A stretch of 64,000 nucleotides of DNA from Streptomyces sp. NBC_00572 (GTDB taxonomy: Bacteria; Actinomycetota; Actinomycetes; Streptomycetales; Streptomycetaceae). Under the pieces are notes generated by a model. It was not told the DNA's origin, ran no database searches, and saw nothing but the letters and a program-made list of their open reading frames with translations. Both the position numbers and the translations under genes were made by a program. The stretch covers positions 4,960,001 to 5,024,000 of the forward strand of contig NZ_JAPENX010000001.1 in assembly GCF_026341815.1 (NCBI RefSeq), written 5' to 3'. Positions 33,065 to 42,804 of this stretch are shown here, in pieces (the stretch's first letter is position 1; every line of letters starts with the position of its first letter).

Positions 33065-34579
33065 GTGACGATCACCCAGCACGAGCTCGAGTCCCGGCTG
33101 TGGGACGCCGCGAACGCGCTCCGCGGTCCCGTCGACCCCGCTGACTTCAAGACCTACGTCTTCCCAATGCTGTTCTGGAAGTGGATCAGCGACACCTGGG
33201 TCCACGAGCACGACGCGGCGTTCGATAAGTACGGCGACGACCTCGACGACGAGATTGAGGCCGAATTTCACAGGTTCGAGCTGCCAGAGGGCACGCTGTG
33301 GAGCGAGGTCACCGGGAAGGTCACCAACCTCGGTGCGGAGATCGCGAAGACCTTCCAGCGAATCGAAATGGCCAACCCTCGCTCCCTCGCCGGCGTCTTC
33401 GGTGACGCCTCGTGGGGCAACCAGGAGCGTATCCCGGAGTCGGCACTGCTGGGGCTCATCCGAGCGTTCAACAAGATCAGGCTTGATCCGTCGACGGTCT
33501 CGCACGACCTGCTCGGCGCGGGCTATGAGTACTTGCTGAAGAACTTCGCCGACGAGTCGGGCAAGAAGGCCGGCGAGTTCTTCACCCCCCGCGAGGTCGT
33601 GAACCTGCTCGTCGGGATCCTCCAGCCGGAGCCGGGCGAGTCCGTCTATGACCCGTCTTGCGGCTCCGGCGGGATGCTTGTCGCGACGATCAACCAGCTG
33701 CGCGAGTCAGGCAAGGACCACCGCACGCTCAGGGTGTACGGCCAGGAGATCAACCTGACGACGGCGTCGATCGCCCGGATGAACCTGTTCCTGCACGAGA
33801 TCGAGGACTTCGACATCAAGCGCGGAGACACGCTCCGCGCTCCGGCGTTCAAGGCCCCCAGCGGTGCAGTTCGTCAATTCGACGTCGTGATCGCCAACCC
33901 GCCGTTTTCGCTGGTGAATTGGGGAGCAGAGCGCTGGTCCTCGGATCCGCGCGCCATCTGCGGCGTGCCGCCGGCGCAGAACGGCGACTACGCCTTCATC
34001 CAGCACATGGTCTCGTCAATGAAGCCTGGAACTGGTCGCGTCGGCGTGGTGATGCCCCACGGCGTGCTGTTCCGCGGAGGCGCGGAAGCGAAGATTCGCC
34101 AGGGCCTGATTGAGAAGCGCGTTCTGGACGCCGTCGTCGGACTACCGCCCAAGCTGTTCTACTCGACGGAGATCCCGGCATGCCTGTTGATCTTCCGCAA
34201 CCAGAAGCCTGCCGAACGCAAAGATCACGTCCTCTTCATCGATGGCTCGGCCCGGTTCGTCAAGGGCAAGAAGCAGAACCGTATGTCCGACGATGACGTC
34301 AAGACTCTCATCGAGGCGTACCAGACAAGCAACGACCCAGATGGTGGGGGCGGTACGAACGTCCGGCTGGTGCCGCTCGAGGAAATCAAGCAGAACGGCT
34401 TCGACCTGAACATCGGCCGCTACATCAAGGTTGCTGCAGAGGAAACTGCCGATCTGGGTGCAGCCTTCGTCGCGTATGCCGATGCTCGCCAACACCGGAT
34501 GGATACCGAAGCCGTCATGTTCGAGCGACTTGCAGCAGCGGGCATCGACCTGAGTATGTTCGGGATGTCCAGTGGCTGA
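33065..34579 (+). CDS. hsdM: Type I restriction-modification DNA methyltransferase subunit
   Basis: HsdM transfers methyl groups from SAM to adenine N6 in the HsdS-specified site. The 504-residue product begins VTITQHELESRLWDAANALRG, a standard HsdM N-terminus. It has FFTPREVVNLLVGIL before motif I DPSCGSGGM (Asp196 on) and the catalytic NPPF motif at 278-281. KTYVFPMLFWKWIS and VVMPHGVLFRGGAEAKIR are further family blocks. GTG 33,065 is chosen over an upstream ATG because of family length and the -10 position. The stop overlaps hsdS by 8 bp. Confidence 0.95.
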   Translation: MTITQHELESRLWDAANALRGPVDPADFKTYVFPMLFWKWISDTWVHEHDAAFDKYGDDLDDEIEAEFHRFELPEGTLWSEVTGKVTNLGAEIAKTFQRIEMANPRSLAGVFGDASWGNQERIPESALLGLIRAFNKIRLDPSTVSHDLLGAGYEYLLKNFADESGKKAGEFFTPREVVNLLVGILQPEPGESVYDPSCGSGGMLVATINQLRESGKDHRTLRVYGQEINLTTASIARMNLFLHEIEDFDIKRGDTLRAPAFKAPSGAVRQFDVVIANPPFSLVNWGAERWSSDPRAICGVPPAQNGDYAFIQHMVSSMKPGTGRVGVVMPHGVLFRGGAEAKIRQGLIEKRVLDAVVGLPPKLFYSTEIPACLLIFRNQKPAERKDHVLFIDGSARFVKGKKQNRMSDDDVKTLIEAYQTSNDPDGGGGTNVRLVPLEEIKQNGFDLNIGRYIKVAAEETADLGAAFVAYADARQHRMDTEAVMFERLAAAGIDLSMFGMSSG

Positions 34580-35777
34580 GTGGGAGCGGGTCCGGCTCGG
34601 CGAGGTCATCGCGCTGGACGTCGACGCGGTCCCAGTCACGGCCACGACCTCCTACGACATCGTTGGCGTCTTGAACCGCGGTCGGGGCCTGTTGTTCCGG
34701 GACCCGATCGCCGGCGATGAGACCTCGTACAAGACGCTGAATCGAATCCGGCCAAACCAGATTGTCTATAGCCGCTTGAAGGCATTCGAGGGAGCAATCA
34801 CCGTTGCTCCGAACGATCTAGGCAAGGCATACGCGTCGCAAGAGTTTCCGACGTTCACGTGCGGCGAGCGAATGCTTCCCGATTACTTCCGACTTCTTAC
34901 GACCAAGAAACAGCTGTGGGAGCAACTACAGGCGTTGTCGACGGGCATGGGTGGCAGGCGGGAACGGGTCAAACCCGCTGACTTCTTGACGATTGAAGTC
35001 GCCCTCCCGTCCCTTTCGGAGCAGCGCCGCATCGTCGACGTCATGGCTGCGGTGGACGCGCAGATCGCTGTGCTGACAGAGGAGATTGAGGCGGCGGCGC
35101 GCACGTTGAGCGCACTCCGTGCAGATGTACCTGAGTCTGACGACGTGCCCATCGCATCAGTAGTGGACGGCATCGACAGCGGCAAGAGCGTCCAGACTAA
35201 GGGCGAGGCGCCGGCGCAAGGCAAGGCGCGTGTCTTGAAGTTGAGTGCCGTGCAACTCGGGCACTTCGACGCGAACGAAGCCAAGAGGCTCGATGATCAC
35301 TCGGGGTACGCACAGGCCCACCTTGTGAACGATGGAGACCTGCTGATTACGCGGTCGAACACACCTGAGCGGGTTGGCTACGTTGCTGTCGCATTCGACG
35401 TGCCGCCGGATACCTACCTACCTGACCTCATCTGGCGGATCCGCCCGGATGAATCACGGTGTCTCGCCACTTACCTGGGGCATCTGCTATCGGCTGCTGA
35501 GTTCAGAGCACGCATCGCTTCCTCGGCATCCGGAACGAGCAAGTCGATGCAGAAGATCAACAAGAAGAACTTCGGGGCTCTCAAGGTCCCTGTCCCGGCG
35601 ATCGCGGATCAGGAAGCATACGTAGCAAAGTGCGACGCGATGGCTGACGCTCTCCGAGTGGGCCATTCCGAACTCTCACATCTCCGCTTTCTCCGCTCTG
35701 CGCTCCTCTCCTCCCTTCTCAATCAAGAAATCGAGATTCCCGAGTCCTACGACGCTCTACTCGAGGAGGTGTCCTGA
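34572..35777 (+). CDS. hsdS: Type I restriction-modification specificity subunit
   Basis: HsdS sets the bipartite DNA target for both methylation and restriction. The 401-residue product has two half-subunits. TRD1 begins MAEWERVRLGEVIALD and ends with the helical conserved spacer LPSLSEQRRIVDVMAAVDAQIAVLTEEIEAA. TRD2 runs from about residue 195 to PVPAIADQEAYVAKCDAMADALR, which is a second, more diverged spacer helix followed by a C-terminal helix region. TRDs diverge quickly, so the recognition sequence cannot be predicted by eye. The GTG start lies inside the hsdM 3' end (8-bp overlap), and hsdR follows after one base. Confidence 0.92.
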   Translation: MAEWERVRLGEVIALDVDAVPVTATTSYDIVGVLNRGRGLLFRDPIAGDETSYKTLNRIRPNQIVYSRLKAFEGAITVAPNDLGKAYASQEFPTFTCGERMLPDYFRLLTTKKQLWEQLQALSTGMGGRRERVKPADFLTIEVALPSLSEQRRIVDVMAAVDAQIAVLTEEIEAAARTLSALRADVPESDDVPIASVVDGIDSGKSVQTKGEAPAQGKARVLKLSAVQLGHFDANEAKRLDDHSGYAQAHLVNDGDLLITRSNTPERVGYVAVAFDVPPDTYLPDLIWRIRPDESRCLATYLGHLLSAAEFRARIASSASGTSKSMQKINKKNFGALKVPVPAIADQEAYVAKCDAMADALRVGHSELSHLRFLRSALLSSLLNQEIEIPESYDALLEEVS

Positions 35778-35778
35778 C

Positions 35779-38700
35779 GTGGGTTGGACGGAAGCGAGCA
35801 CCATCCAGCGTTCACTGCTGGAGTGGGCGGAGGAGGCCGGCTGGGAGCGCCTTCAAGGAGACGCGTTACCGCGTGACGAGCATGACGTCATCATCGAGGA
35901 CTGGGCACGCGCAGCGTTGCTCGCGCTGAACCCCGAACTGGTCGACGACCTCGAGTCGGCGGATCTCGTGCTGCACGAGCTCAATCAAGTTGTCCTCGAT
36001 GCGCACAACGGTCTCGTCGCGGCCAACGAGCGGCTGACTGTCATGCTTCGTGGCGACCACGCGTTCACGACGATCGACGGCAGGCATGTGCCTCGTCGGC
36101 TGATCGACTTCAAGAACCTCGAAAACAACCGGTTCACGGTTGCTGACGAGGTCACTATCAACGGTGCTGCCAGGCCGCGCCGGTTCGACATCGTCTACTA
36201 CGTCAACGGGTTCCCTCTGGTTGTTGCCGAGACCAAGACACCGGTGAAGCATCAGGTCTCGTGGGTCAACGCCGCGAAGGACCTTCACGACGTGTACGAG
36301 GAGGAATACCCGAACTTCTTCGCGACGAACGTGTTCAACGTCGCCACCGAGGGCCTGGAATTCCGCATGGCTCCGATCTGTGCAGTTCCAGATCCCGACT
36401 CCGAGATCTGGGCCCCGTGGGGATCCACTGAGGACGACCCGAAGACCGTCACGGGACCGGCTCGTGTCGAGCGGGCTGCACGCTTGTTGCTGCGGCCGGC
36501 GACTGTCCTGCCGATCCTGAAGGACCTGGTGATGTTCCGTCACGCCCGGGATGCCTCCGAGGTCGACATCAAGTTGTTGCCTCGCTACCCGCAGTTCGAG
36601 GCGGCTCTGGCGATCCACGCTAAGGTGCTTGCCGACCGTCCTGGCGGATTGATCTGGCATCACCAGGGATCGGGCAAGACCGAACTCATGGCGTTCGCCG
36701 CCGCCCGTTTGCTGCGCGATGACGCGGTAACGGAGAAGTTCGGGAGCGCGCCGACGGTCATCGTGATCGCCGACCGTAAGGATCTGGTCCGGCAGACGGC
36801 GGAGATGTTCGAGACTGCTGGCATGCCGCGGATGACGGTGCCCCGCAACCGGCGCGAGTTGCACGGTCTGCTACGCAACGGTGAGTCGGGCGTGGTCATC
36901 ACGACCGTGCACAAGTTCGCTGAGGCTGGCCATCTAAACAACCGGTCGAACATCGTGGTCCTCGTCGACGAGGCGCACCGCTCGCAGGAGGGGAAGTTCG
37001 GCGACGCGTGGCGCGCGGCGGTGCCGAACGCGAAGTTCTTCGGCGCGACGGGTACTGCGATCGAGGACAAGGACCGTTCGACGTTCAAGCTGTTCGGCGA
37101 CCCTGACGACCAGGACTTTGTGATGTCGCGCTACACGCCGGAGCAATCGATCGCCGACGGGTTCACCAAGCCGGTGATCGTGGAGGGCCGGTCTGTCGGG
37201 TTCAACCTCGACAAGGAAGCCTTGGACGAGGCTTTCGACGAGCTGGCCACAGAGGAGGGCCTGGACGAGGAGGAGAAAGTCTTCCTGTCTGGAAAGGCTT
37301 CTCACATCGAGACGATCCTGTCCAACCCTGAGCGCGTGGCGGCTGTATGCGCCGACATTGTCGACCACTTCCTAACCTATGCCGCACCTTTGGGGCAGAA
37401 GGCTCAGGTCGTGGCCTACAACCAGCGCCTTGTGATCGCGTACACCAGGGCCATCGAGGCCGAGCTGGAGCGCCGCGCTGCAGTCATGCCGGACGGACAA
37501 CTCCGTGAGGTCGGTGTGGTGATGCACGTCGCCGACAGCAAGGAGACCCCCAAGGAATACAAGAAGCACCTGCTTACTCCCGAGCAGGAGGAGGCGCTTA
37601 AGCGCCGCTTCAAGAAGGTCGATGACCCGTTGTCGTTCATCGTCGTCACCGCGAAGTGGATGACCGGCTTCAATGCACCCATCGAAGGCGTGCTGTATCT
37701 CGACAAGCCTGCCAAGGACACGAACCTCTTCCAGACGATCACGCGGCCCAACCGTCCGTGGAAGAACCCGGTCACAGGCCAGCGCAAGGACTTCGGGCGG
37801 GTCGTCGACTACATCGGTCTCGCGAGGGCCATCGGTAAGGCAGTCGCCGGTCCGAAGGTGAATGACGACGAAGAGCACGAGCTCAACGTCACGGACGCCT
37901 CCAAACTGGCTGGGAAATTCGTCACCGACCTCACGCGTCTACTCCATCTGTTCGACGGCATTGACACCAGTGACTCATCATTCGAGTCCCTCGCTGAGGC
38001 TCACGAGCGAATCCCTGAGGGCGGTGCGCAGCGCACCGAGTTCATCGAGACCTACGTCGCGTTGCAGACAGTGTGGGAGTTCCTCGACCCGCACCCGATG
38101 CTGCGGCCGTTCAAGGGGCAGTACTTCTGGCTCGCGAAGGTATACGAGTCGATCCGACCCAAGGACGTCTCCAAGACTTTCCTCTGGGCACGTCTCGGCG
38201 CGAAGACCACCGACCTGATTCACGGTCACATGACCGATGTGGGAGTGAGGTCAATGCCGTCGAAGACGGTCACGCTGGACGCTGCCGGCCTAGCGTTGGT
38301 GAAAAAGATCGCCGAGCAGCTCAAGCTTTCCGAGCGGCAGACTTCGGAGTCGAAAGCCGAGGACGTGTACCAGGAGGTCCTCGACTCCATCGAGGCGCGC
38401 CTCAGACGTCGGCTGGCCGGTACCGAGAGCCCGGCGTATCGGTCGCTGGCCGAGCGAATCGAGAAGCTCCGTGCCAAGGCGATCGAGAACGTCGAAGACT
38501 CGCTGGCCTTCCTTGAGGAAGCCCTGAAGATCGCTCAGGATGTGGTCGCCGCGGATCGGGCAGCTGAACAGGGCGACCAGGGAGCGCTCGACCGGCTGGC
38601 CGATCCCAAGCGCGGGGCGCTCACTCAGATCGTCGCGGAGAGCACACCGCCTGGGCTGCATAAGATCGTCCCCGACATAGTCTCGCGGATCGACTCGATC

Positions 38701-38853
38701 GTCGTCGAGGTCGCCTATGCCGGTTGGAGCGCGAGCGACGCGGGCGACAAACGGGTGCGTCGCGAGCTACGTTCCGCCTTGAAGGAGTACAGCTTGCCGA
38801 TCAAGGGCGAGCTGTTCGACCGCACTTACGAGTATGTGCGGGAGAACTATTGA
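35779..38853 (+). CDS. hsdR: Type I restriction endonuclease/translocase subunit
   Basis: HsdR translocates DNA using ATP and cuts it. The 1,024-residue product has the N-terminal nuclease motif RRFDIVYYVNGFPLVVAETKTP (D...ExK, about residues 135-155) and SF2 motor motifs: Walker A WHHQGSGKTELMAF, DEAH box VVLVDEAHRSQEG, motif III FFGATGTAI, and late motifs VVTAKWMTGFNAP and QTITRPNRPWKN. A helical C-terminal region binds HsdM. Leu30 is encoded by the rare TTA codon (35,866-35,868), so translation may depend on the bldA tRNA. The gene ends 67 bp from the convergent protease gene. Confidence 0.95.
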   Translation: MGWTEASTIQRSLLEWAEEAGWERLQGDALPRDEHDVIIEDWARAALLALNPELVDDLESADLVLHELNQVVLDAHNGLVAANERLTVMLRGDHAFTTIDGRHVPRRLIDFKNLENNRFTVADEVTINGAARPRRFDIVYYVNGFPLVVAETKTPVKHQVSWVNAAKDLHDVYEEEYPNFFATNVFNVATEGLEFRMAPICAVPDPDSEIWAPWGSTEDDPKTVTGPARVERAARLLLRPATVLPILKDLVMFRHARDASEVDIKLLPRYPQFEAALAIHAKVLADRPGGLIWHHQGSGKTELMAFAAARLLRDDAVTEKFGSAPTVIVIADRKDLVRQTAEMFETAGMPRMTVPRNRRELHGLLRNGESGVVITTVHKFAEAGHLNNRSNIVVLVDEAHRSQEGKFGDAWRAAVPNAKFFGATGTAIEDKDRSTFKLFGDPDDQDFVMSRYTPEQSIADGFTKPVIVEGRSVGFNLDKEALDEAFDELATEEGLDEEEKVFLSGKASHIETILSNPERVAAVCADIVDHFLTYAAPLGQKAQVVAYNQRLVIAYTRAIEAELERRAAVMPDGQLREVGVVMHVADSKETPKEYKKHLLTPEQEEALKRRFKKVDDPLSFIVVTAKWMTGFNAPIEGVLYLDKPAKDTNLFQTITRPNRPWKNPVTGQRKDFGRVVDYIGLARAIGKAVAGPKVNDDEEHELNVTDASKLAGKFVTDLTRLLHLFDGIDTSDSSFESLAEAHERIPEGGAQRTEFIETYVALQTVWEFLDPHPMLRPFKGQYFWLAKVYESIRPKDVSKTFLWARLGAKTTDLIHGHMTDVGVRSMPSKTVTLDAAGLALVKKIAEQLKLSERQTSESKAEDVYQEVLDSIEARLRRRLAGTESPAYRSLAERIEKLRAKAIENVEDSLAFLEEALKIAQDVVAADRAAEQGDQGALDRLADPKRGALTQIVAESTPPGLHKIVPDIVSRIDSIVVEVAYAGWSASDAGDKRVRRELRSALKEYSLPIKGELFDRTYEYVRENY

Positions 38854-38920
38854 ACGACGTCACGACTGGAACCATTGTAAGGAGTGCCCAAGTTCTCTAG
38901 GTGAAAGTGCCACGGCAAGG

Positions 38921-41569
38921 TCACCAGCCGAGTTCCATCTGGACGGGGATACCGCTGGTGATCTCGTTCTGACCAGCCGGTGCGATCTCCACCGGTACGC
39001 CGAGCTGGATGGCGACGGGCGTGTACAGGTCGGTGGAGATTTCCGGGGTCTGCAGGGACACAAGGAGGGCGTAGCTGACGGGCAGGCCGATTCGGTCCTT
39101 GCGCTTGTTTGCCTTCCACCAGCCGCCGACGGGGTAAACCGCGAGCATGCCGCAGTCGGCGAGTTCGGCGGCGGAACCGCGCCAGATGTCCGCGTGCAGG
39201 GAGCCGAGGTTGCGGGATCGGGGGCCGACCAGCCAGCGGCTGTCGGACTCGAATGCTTTGGGGTTGCCGGTTCCGTCGGTTTCTTGTTCGGCCTGTTCGG
39301 CCAGGCGACTTTGGAAGGCGTCGGCGGATTCGGTGGGGCCTTTGATGGCGAAGCGCAGACCGTGCGAGGCGTAGCTGTAGCGACCGACCATGCCGCGCCG
39401 GCCGGGGTTGGGTTCGACCATGTAGGCGAGCGTCACGCGCAGGTCGACTGTGGTCTCCGCCAGGTCGCGCAGCTGCTCCAGCGGCCAGGGCAGTTCGTGC
39501 AGTTTCAGTTCGGCCAGCCGGACCTGTCCGTTCTTGCCCTGCTTCAGCGGGACCAGGGTGTTCTGGATGATCATTGTAACGGCGTTGGAAGCGCTGCTTC
39601 GGATGCGTTCGGCGGTGGGGACTCCCCAGCCGTACCGGCGGATCACCTGTCGCATGAGCTCGCCCTTGTTGAGTTTGGGGGCGCCAGTCTTCTTGAACAG
39701 GCCAGGCTCGACCATGACCGGAGTCCACTGGGCCTCGTGGACGAGCAGGGCTCGGACCGTCTCCGCCCGCAGTCCGGGGTATGTGGTCATCGCGGTGGCG
39801 GCGAGGGCTGCTGCCTGGGCGGTCGCGGCGCTCGTGGCGTTGGCCCAAGCCAGCTGGTGCGCGGCGTCGTGGTGGGTGGTCGGCACGCTCAACAGCTCGT
39901 GCGGGTCCAGGAAACTGTCATCCGGGGCAACGAGCAGATTGCCGCCCTCCAAGACGATGTCGGGCTTAGTGATGGCCGCGTTGGTCAGGGCCACCGAAGT
40001 CCGGCTGAACGGGGACAGGCCGCCCGAAGCGGCCAAGGGCCGGTAACCCTGGAACAGGGGGGCGGCGGGGACGGTGTCCAGATGGGTGCAAGCGCCGACG
40101 GTCAGCACATTGTGTGCCTGGGCGGGTTCCTCGATCCGGGACAGGTCGCATAGCAGCAAGGGGTCGAGTCGGCCGTTGTCGTCACGCATCTGGTGAGGGA
40201 GGTGCCCGCGGACGTTGCCGGCGCTGACGATGATCAGCCGCGACGCCTGCGGGTCCGGTGCGCCGATGAGGTCGATACGGTCCTCGCGTACAGCCACACT
40301 TGTTCCGGCTGCCAAAGCGTCCAGGGTGGCCGACCACAGGGTCGCTGTGCAGTCGACACCGTTCTCGCCGTCTCGGGACCACCGGGTGACGGCCATGGAG
40401 AAGACCCGGGCGGATGGTGTGGGACCGCCGTTGCCGATCTCAGCGGTGGCCACCGCGTTCGCGGTCGTCTCGGCCAAGGTCCGCGGGGACTCGACCGGCG
40501 CAAGACCGTCGTCGAGGATCTTCACGGACTCAAGCCCGTGGCCGAGAACCACGGGGCCCTGTGCTTCCAGGGCGGAGGTGAGATCGCCGAACAGAGCGAG
40601 ACCGGCCATCTGTGTGCCGTGTCCGTTCCGATCGGCCGGGACCCTGCCGGGCAGCACACTGTAGGCGCGCTCGTGCAGTGCCGGCTTTAGCAGCGGATGC
40701 TCCTGCGCTATCCCCGTGTCCAGGACGCACACCGTGGGTGCGTGCGGGGCGGCTGGCTTGACGCGCTGGGCGAGGTCCTCAACGAGGTTCACCCGGAAGG
40801 AGCGGTCGACGGCGTAGAGGCCCTCGGCGAACGTCGGTGCGCGGATCTCGACAGGGCAGGCGTTCGTGCCCAGCAGGACCGCGAGGTCGTTGCCGGTCGC
40901 CAAGACGTGTGCTACGAGGCGTTCGCCCACATGGATCGCCCGGTCGCTCATCCGCCACTGCCGCGCCTCGGCCAGGGCACGCAGAGTGGCGACCGGGTCC
41001 GTCGGTGAGATCCGCGGGTCGAACCACAGTTCCCACCACCGCTCGTCGTCCAGCGGCGGCAGCTCGTGCCGCTCCTGCCAGAGGTGTTCCAGTAGCGCTC
41101 GCTGGATCTGCTCCATGTTGGCCACGAGCGCGGCCTGCTGAGGATTGCCGTCGTCGGTGTCCTGGGTGAAGGCGGCGATCCGCTGCGTGAATGAGGTGAC
41201 CTTGTCGAACGGGATCCACACCAGCGCGTCTTGCTGACGGTCGTCGGTCTGCGGATGGCTGCTCATTAGGGTCAGACCGGAGCCGTCCAGACGTTCCAGC
41301 TGTAGCGGATGGTCACGCGCTGCCTCGATCCGTACCGCGAAACCGTCGGGACGGAACCCGTCGGGTGCCTCTTGCGCGAGCCGGGTCGATTCCCGCTCGG
41401 CCGTTCCCAGACCGTCGACCAGCGTGGCTGCGTGCCTGCTGCGGTCCTCACGACGGACAAGCTTCGAACCGCCTCCACCGGAGGGCTCGGAACGCGGTGT
41501 CAGGGTGGCGGCCTGCCAGGGCACCATCAGGTGTGGCGTGGAACGTGTGGCGAAAGAGGGCTCAGGCAT
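38921..41569 (-). CDS. ietS: Subtilisin-like (S8) protease of an IetAS-type defence pair
   Basis: An 882-residue S8 protease without a signal peptide, so probably cytoplasmic. The triad is readable: Asp284 in VCVLDTGIAQEHPLL, His317 in DRNGHGTQMAG and Ser580 in NATSAATAQAA, a variant of the usual GTSMATP loop. The N-terminal 270 residues lack a recognisable inhibitor prodomain, and the C-terminal 250 residues look beta-rich (VDLRVTLAYMVEPNPG). The start overlaps the AAA ATPase stop by 8 bp. An AAA ATPase plus a large subtilase is the IetAS architecture, known from Ti plasmids as a stability module and later shown to protect against phage. Assignment rests on domain pairing and not on a database hit. 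Confidence 0.8.
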   Translation of the reverse strand: MPEPSFATRSTPHLMVPWQAATLTPRSEPSGGGGSKLVRREDRSRHAATLVDGLGTAERESTRLAQEAPDGFRPDGFAVRIEAARDHPLQLERLDGSGLTLMSSHPQTDDRQQDALVWIPFDKVTSFTQRIAAFTQDTDDGNPQQAALVANMEQIQRALLEHLWQERHELPPLDDERWWELWFDPRISPTDPVATLRALAEARQWRMSDRAIHVGERLVAHVLATGNDLAVLLGTNACPVEIRAPTFAEGLYAVDRSFRVNLVEDLAQRVKPAAPHAPTVCVLDTGIAQEHPLLKPALHERAYSVLPGRVPADRNGHGTQMAGLALFGDLTSALEAQGPVVLGHGLESVKILDDGLAPVESPRTLAETTANAVATAEIGNGGPTPSARVFSMAVTRWSRDGENGVDCTATLWSATLDALAAGTSVAVREDRIDLIGAPDPQASRLIIVSAGNVRGHLPHQMRDDNGRLDPLLLCDLSRIEEPAQAHNVLTVGACTHLDTVPAAPLFQGYRPLAASGGLSPFSRTSVALTNAAITKPDIVLEGGNLLVAPDDSFLDPHELLSVPTTHHDAAHQLAWANATSAATAQAAALAATAMTTYPGLRAETVRALLVHEAQWTPVMVEPGLFKKTGAPKLNKGELMRQVIRRYGWGVPTAERIRSSASNAVTMIIQNTLVPLKQGKNGQVRLAELKLHELPWPLEQLRDLAETTVDLRVTLAYMVEPNPGRRGMVGRYSYASHGLRFAIKGPTESADAFQSRLAEQAEQETDGTGNPKAFESDSRWLVGPRSRNLGSLHADIWRGSAAELADCGMLAVYPVGGWWKANKRKDRIGLPVSYALLVSLQTPEISTDLYTPVAIQLGVPVEIAPAGQNEITSGIPVQMELGW

Positions 41570-42548
41570 GGTGTGAGGCGTGCCGTTCGCTCAGCGCTTC
41601 CAGCAGCAGCTGCTCGTCCACCACGTCAAGGTCGGCGAGGATGGCCCGCTTGGCCGCAGCCTCCGCCGCCTTGACCAGCTCGGCATGGCTCAAACCGGAT
41701 GCACTGTCTGTCACAGCACTCCACCGTAGTGTGCTCGTATCCATTCCGGCTAGGCGTCGGCGCATCACCTGAACCGCTTGCTCGGGAGTGGGAGGGCCGT
41801 AGGTGACGACCATGTCGAAACGGCGGAACAGCGCCCGGTCCAGAAGTTGGTGGTGATTGGTGCCAGCCACCACGAGGCTCTCGGAGGGCGCCTCGTCGAG
41901 GAACAGCAGGAACGAGTTCAGGATCCTTCGGGCCTCGCCGACGTCATTACCCGCCGCCCGCTCGGCACCGAGCGCATCGAACTCGTCGAATAGATAGACC
42001 GCCCGTGTTTGGGCCACCGCGTCGAAGACCAGCCGCAGCTTTGCCGCCGTCTCGCCCATGAACCGGCTGATCAGACCGTCCAGGCGGATGGTGAACAACG
42101 GCAGCTTCAGCTCGCCGGCCAGTGCCGAAGCCGTCATGCTCTTGCCTGTGCCCGGGGGCCCCGACAGCAGGATCCGGTGTACTGGAGTGAAGCCGAAACG
42201 CTCCAGCCTGGCACGCTGGCGTTGCTCGTGCAGCACCCGGTCCAGAGACGCGAGCAGCCCGGCATCCAGAGTCATGTCGTCGAGCTGTGTGTCGGGGTAC
42301 CCGGCCGTCAGCAGGCTGGAGAGCTCACCGCGGGGCTGCACCACCGGCGTCGCGGCACGCCGCTTATCGGCCTGCCCCTGTTTCTGCCGTGCGGCCTCGA
42401 CCAGCTCCCGCAGGTCCACAGCGAACTTTCCCTGCCCTTGGCGGGCGGACTTCGCCGCCACCTGCAGGGCCACGCTGTAGAAGAGATCGTCATCGGCTTC
42501 GGCATGCGCGCGCACCAGGGCTTTCAGGTGCTCGGCGTTCGCTGCCAT
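41562..42548 (-). CDS. ietA: AAA+ ATPase of an IetAS-type defence pair
   Basis: A 328-residue protein. The helical N-terminal 95 residues (MAANAEHLKALVRAHAEADDD) precede a single classical AAA domain. It has Walker A LLSGPPGTGKSM with Lys136, Walker B YLFDEFDAL with Glu189, a sensor-1 region LVVAGTNHHQLL and the second-region-of-homology arginines in RALFRRFDMVV. The C-terminal lid contains GLSHAELVKAAEAAAKRAIL. These are the features of FtsH/katanin-like AAA enzymes. It is the first gene of the operon, and the protease follows with overlap. It may remodel a phage or host substrate, or control the protease; the mechanism is unknown. Confidence 0.82.
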   Translation of the reverse strand: MAANAEHLKALVRAHAEADDDLFYSVALQVAAKSARQGQGKFAVDLRELVEAARQKQGQADKRRAATPVVQPRGELSSLLTAGYPDTQLDDMTLDAGLLASLDRVLHEQRQRARLERFGFTPVHRILLSGPPGTGKSMTASALAGELKLPLFTIRLDGLISRFMGETAAKLRLVFDAVAQTRAVYLFDEFDALGAERAAGNDVGEARRILNSFLLFLDEAPSESLVVAGTNHHQLLDRALFRRFDMVVTYGPPTPEQAVQVMRRRLAGMDTSTLRWSAVTDSASGLSHAELVKAAEAAAKRAILADLDVVDEQLLLEALSERHASHHA

Positions 42549-42804
42549 CGCCTGTCACCCTTCTGATGCCGGCTTCCTCGTACGAGAGCGTTCGGTGATT
42601 CGATACCCGGGAGCCACGAAGGCACCCGCGCCTGCATCGTACGGCCCTATCGGACCGGCCGCCGCCAGAGTGGGCATGGCTGGCGTGAGCCGCAGCAACG
42701 CCACACAGAAGGCGACCGTATCCCGCTGCCGCCGGACATGGTCGCCAAGGAAACCTTCCACAGCCGGTCTCACTACAGGCCCCGGCGTCGATGAGCCTGC
42801 CGAT
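42549..42804. other. Upstream region of the ietA-type gene
   Basis: The 256 bp between the ATPase start and the M20 pseudogene must carry the promoter for the ATPase/protease operon. I see no convincing gene on either strand and no obvious operator. A short minus-strand open frame here has no family resemblance. Confidence 0.4.
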
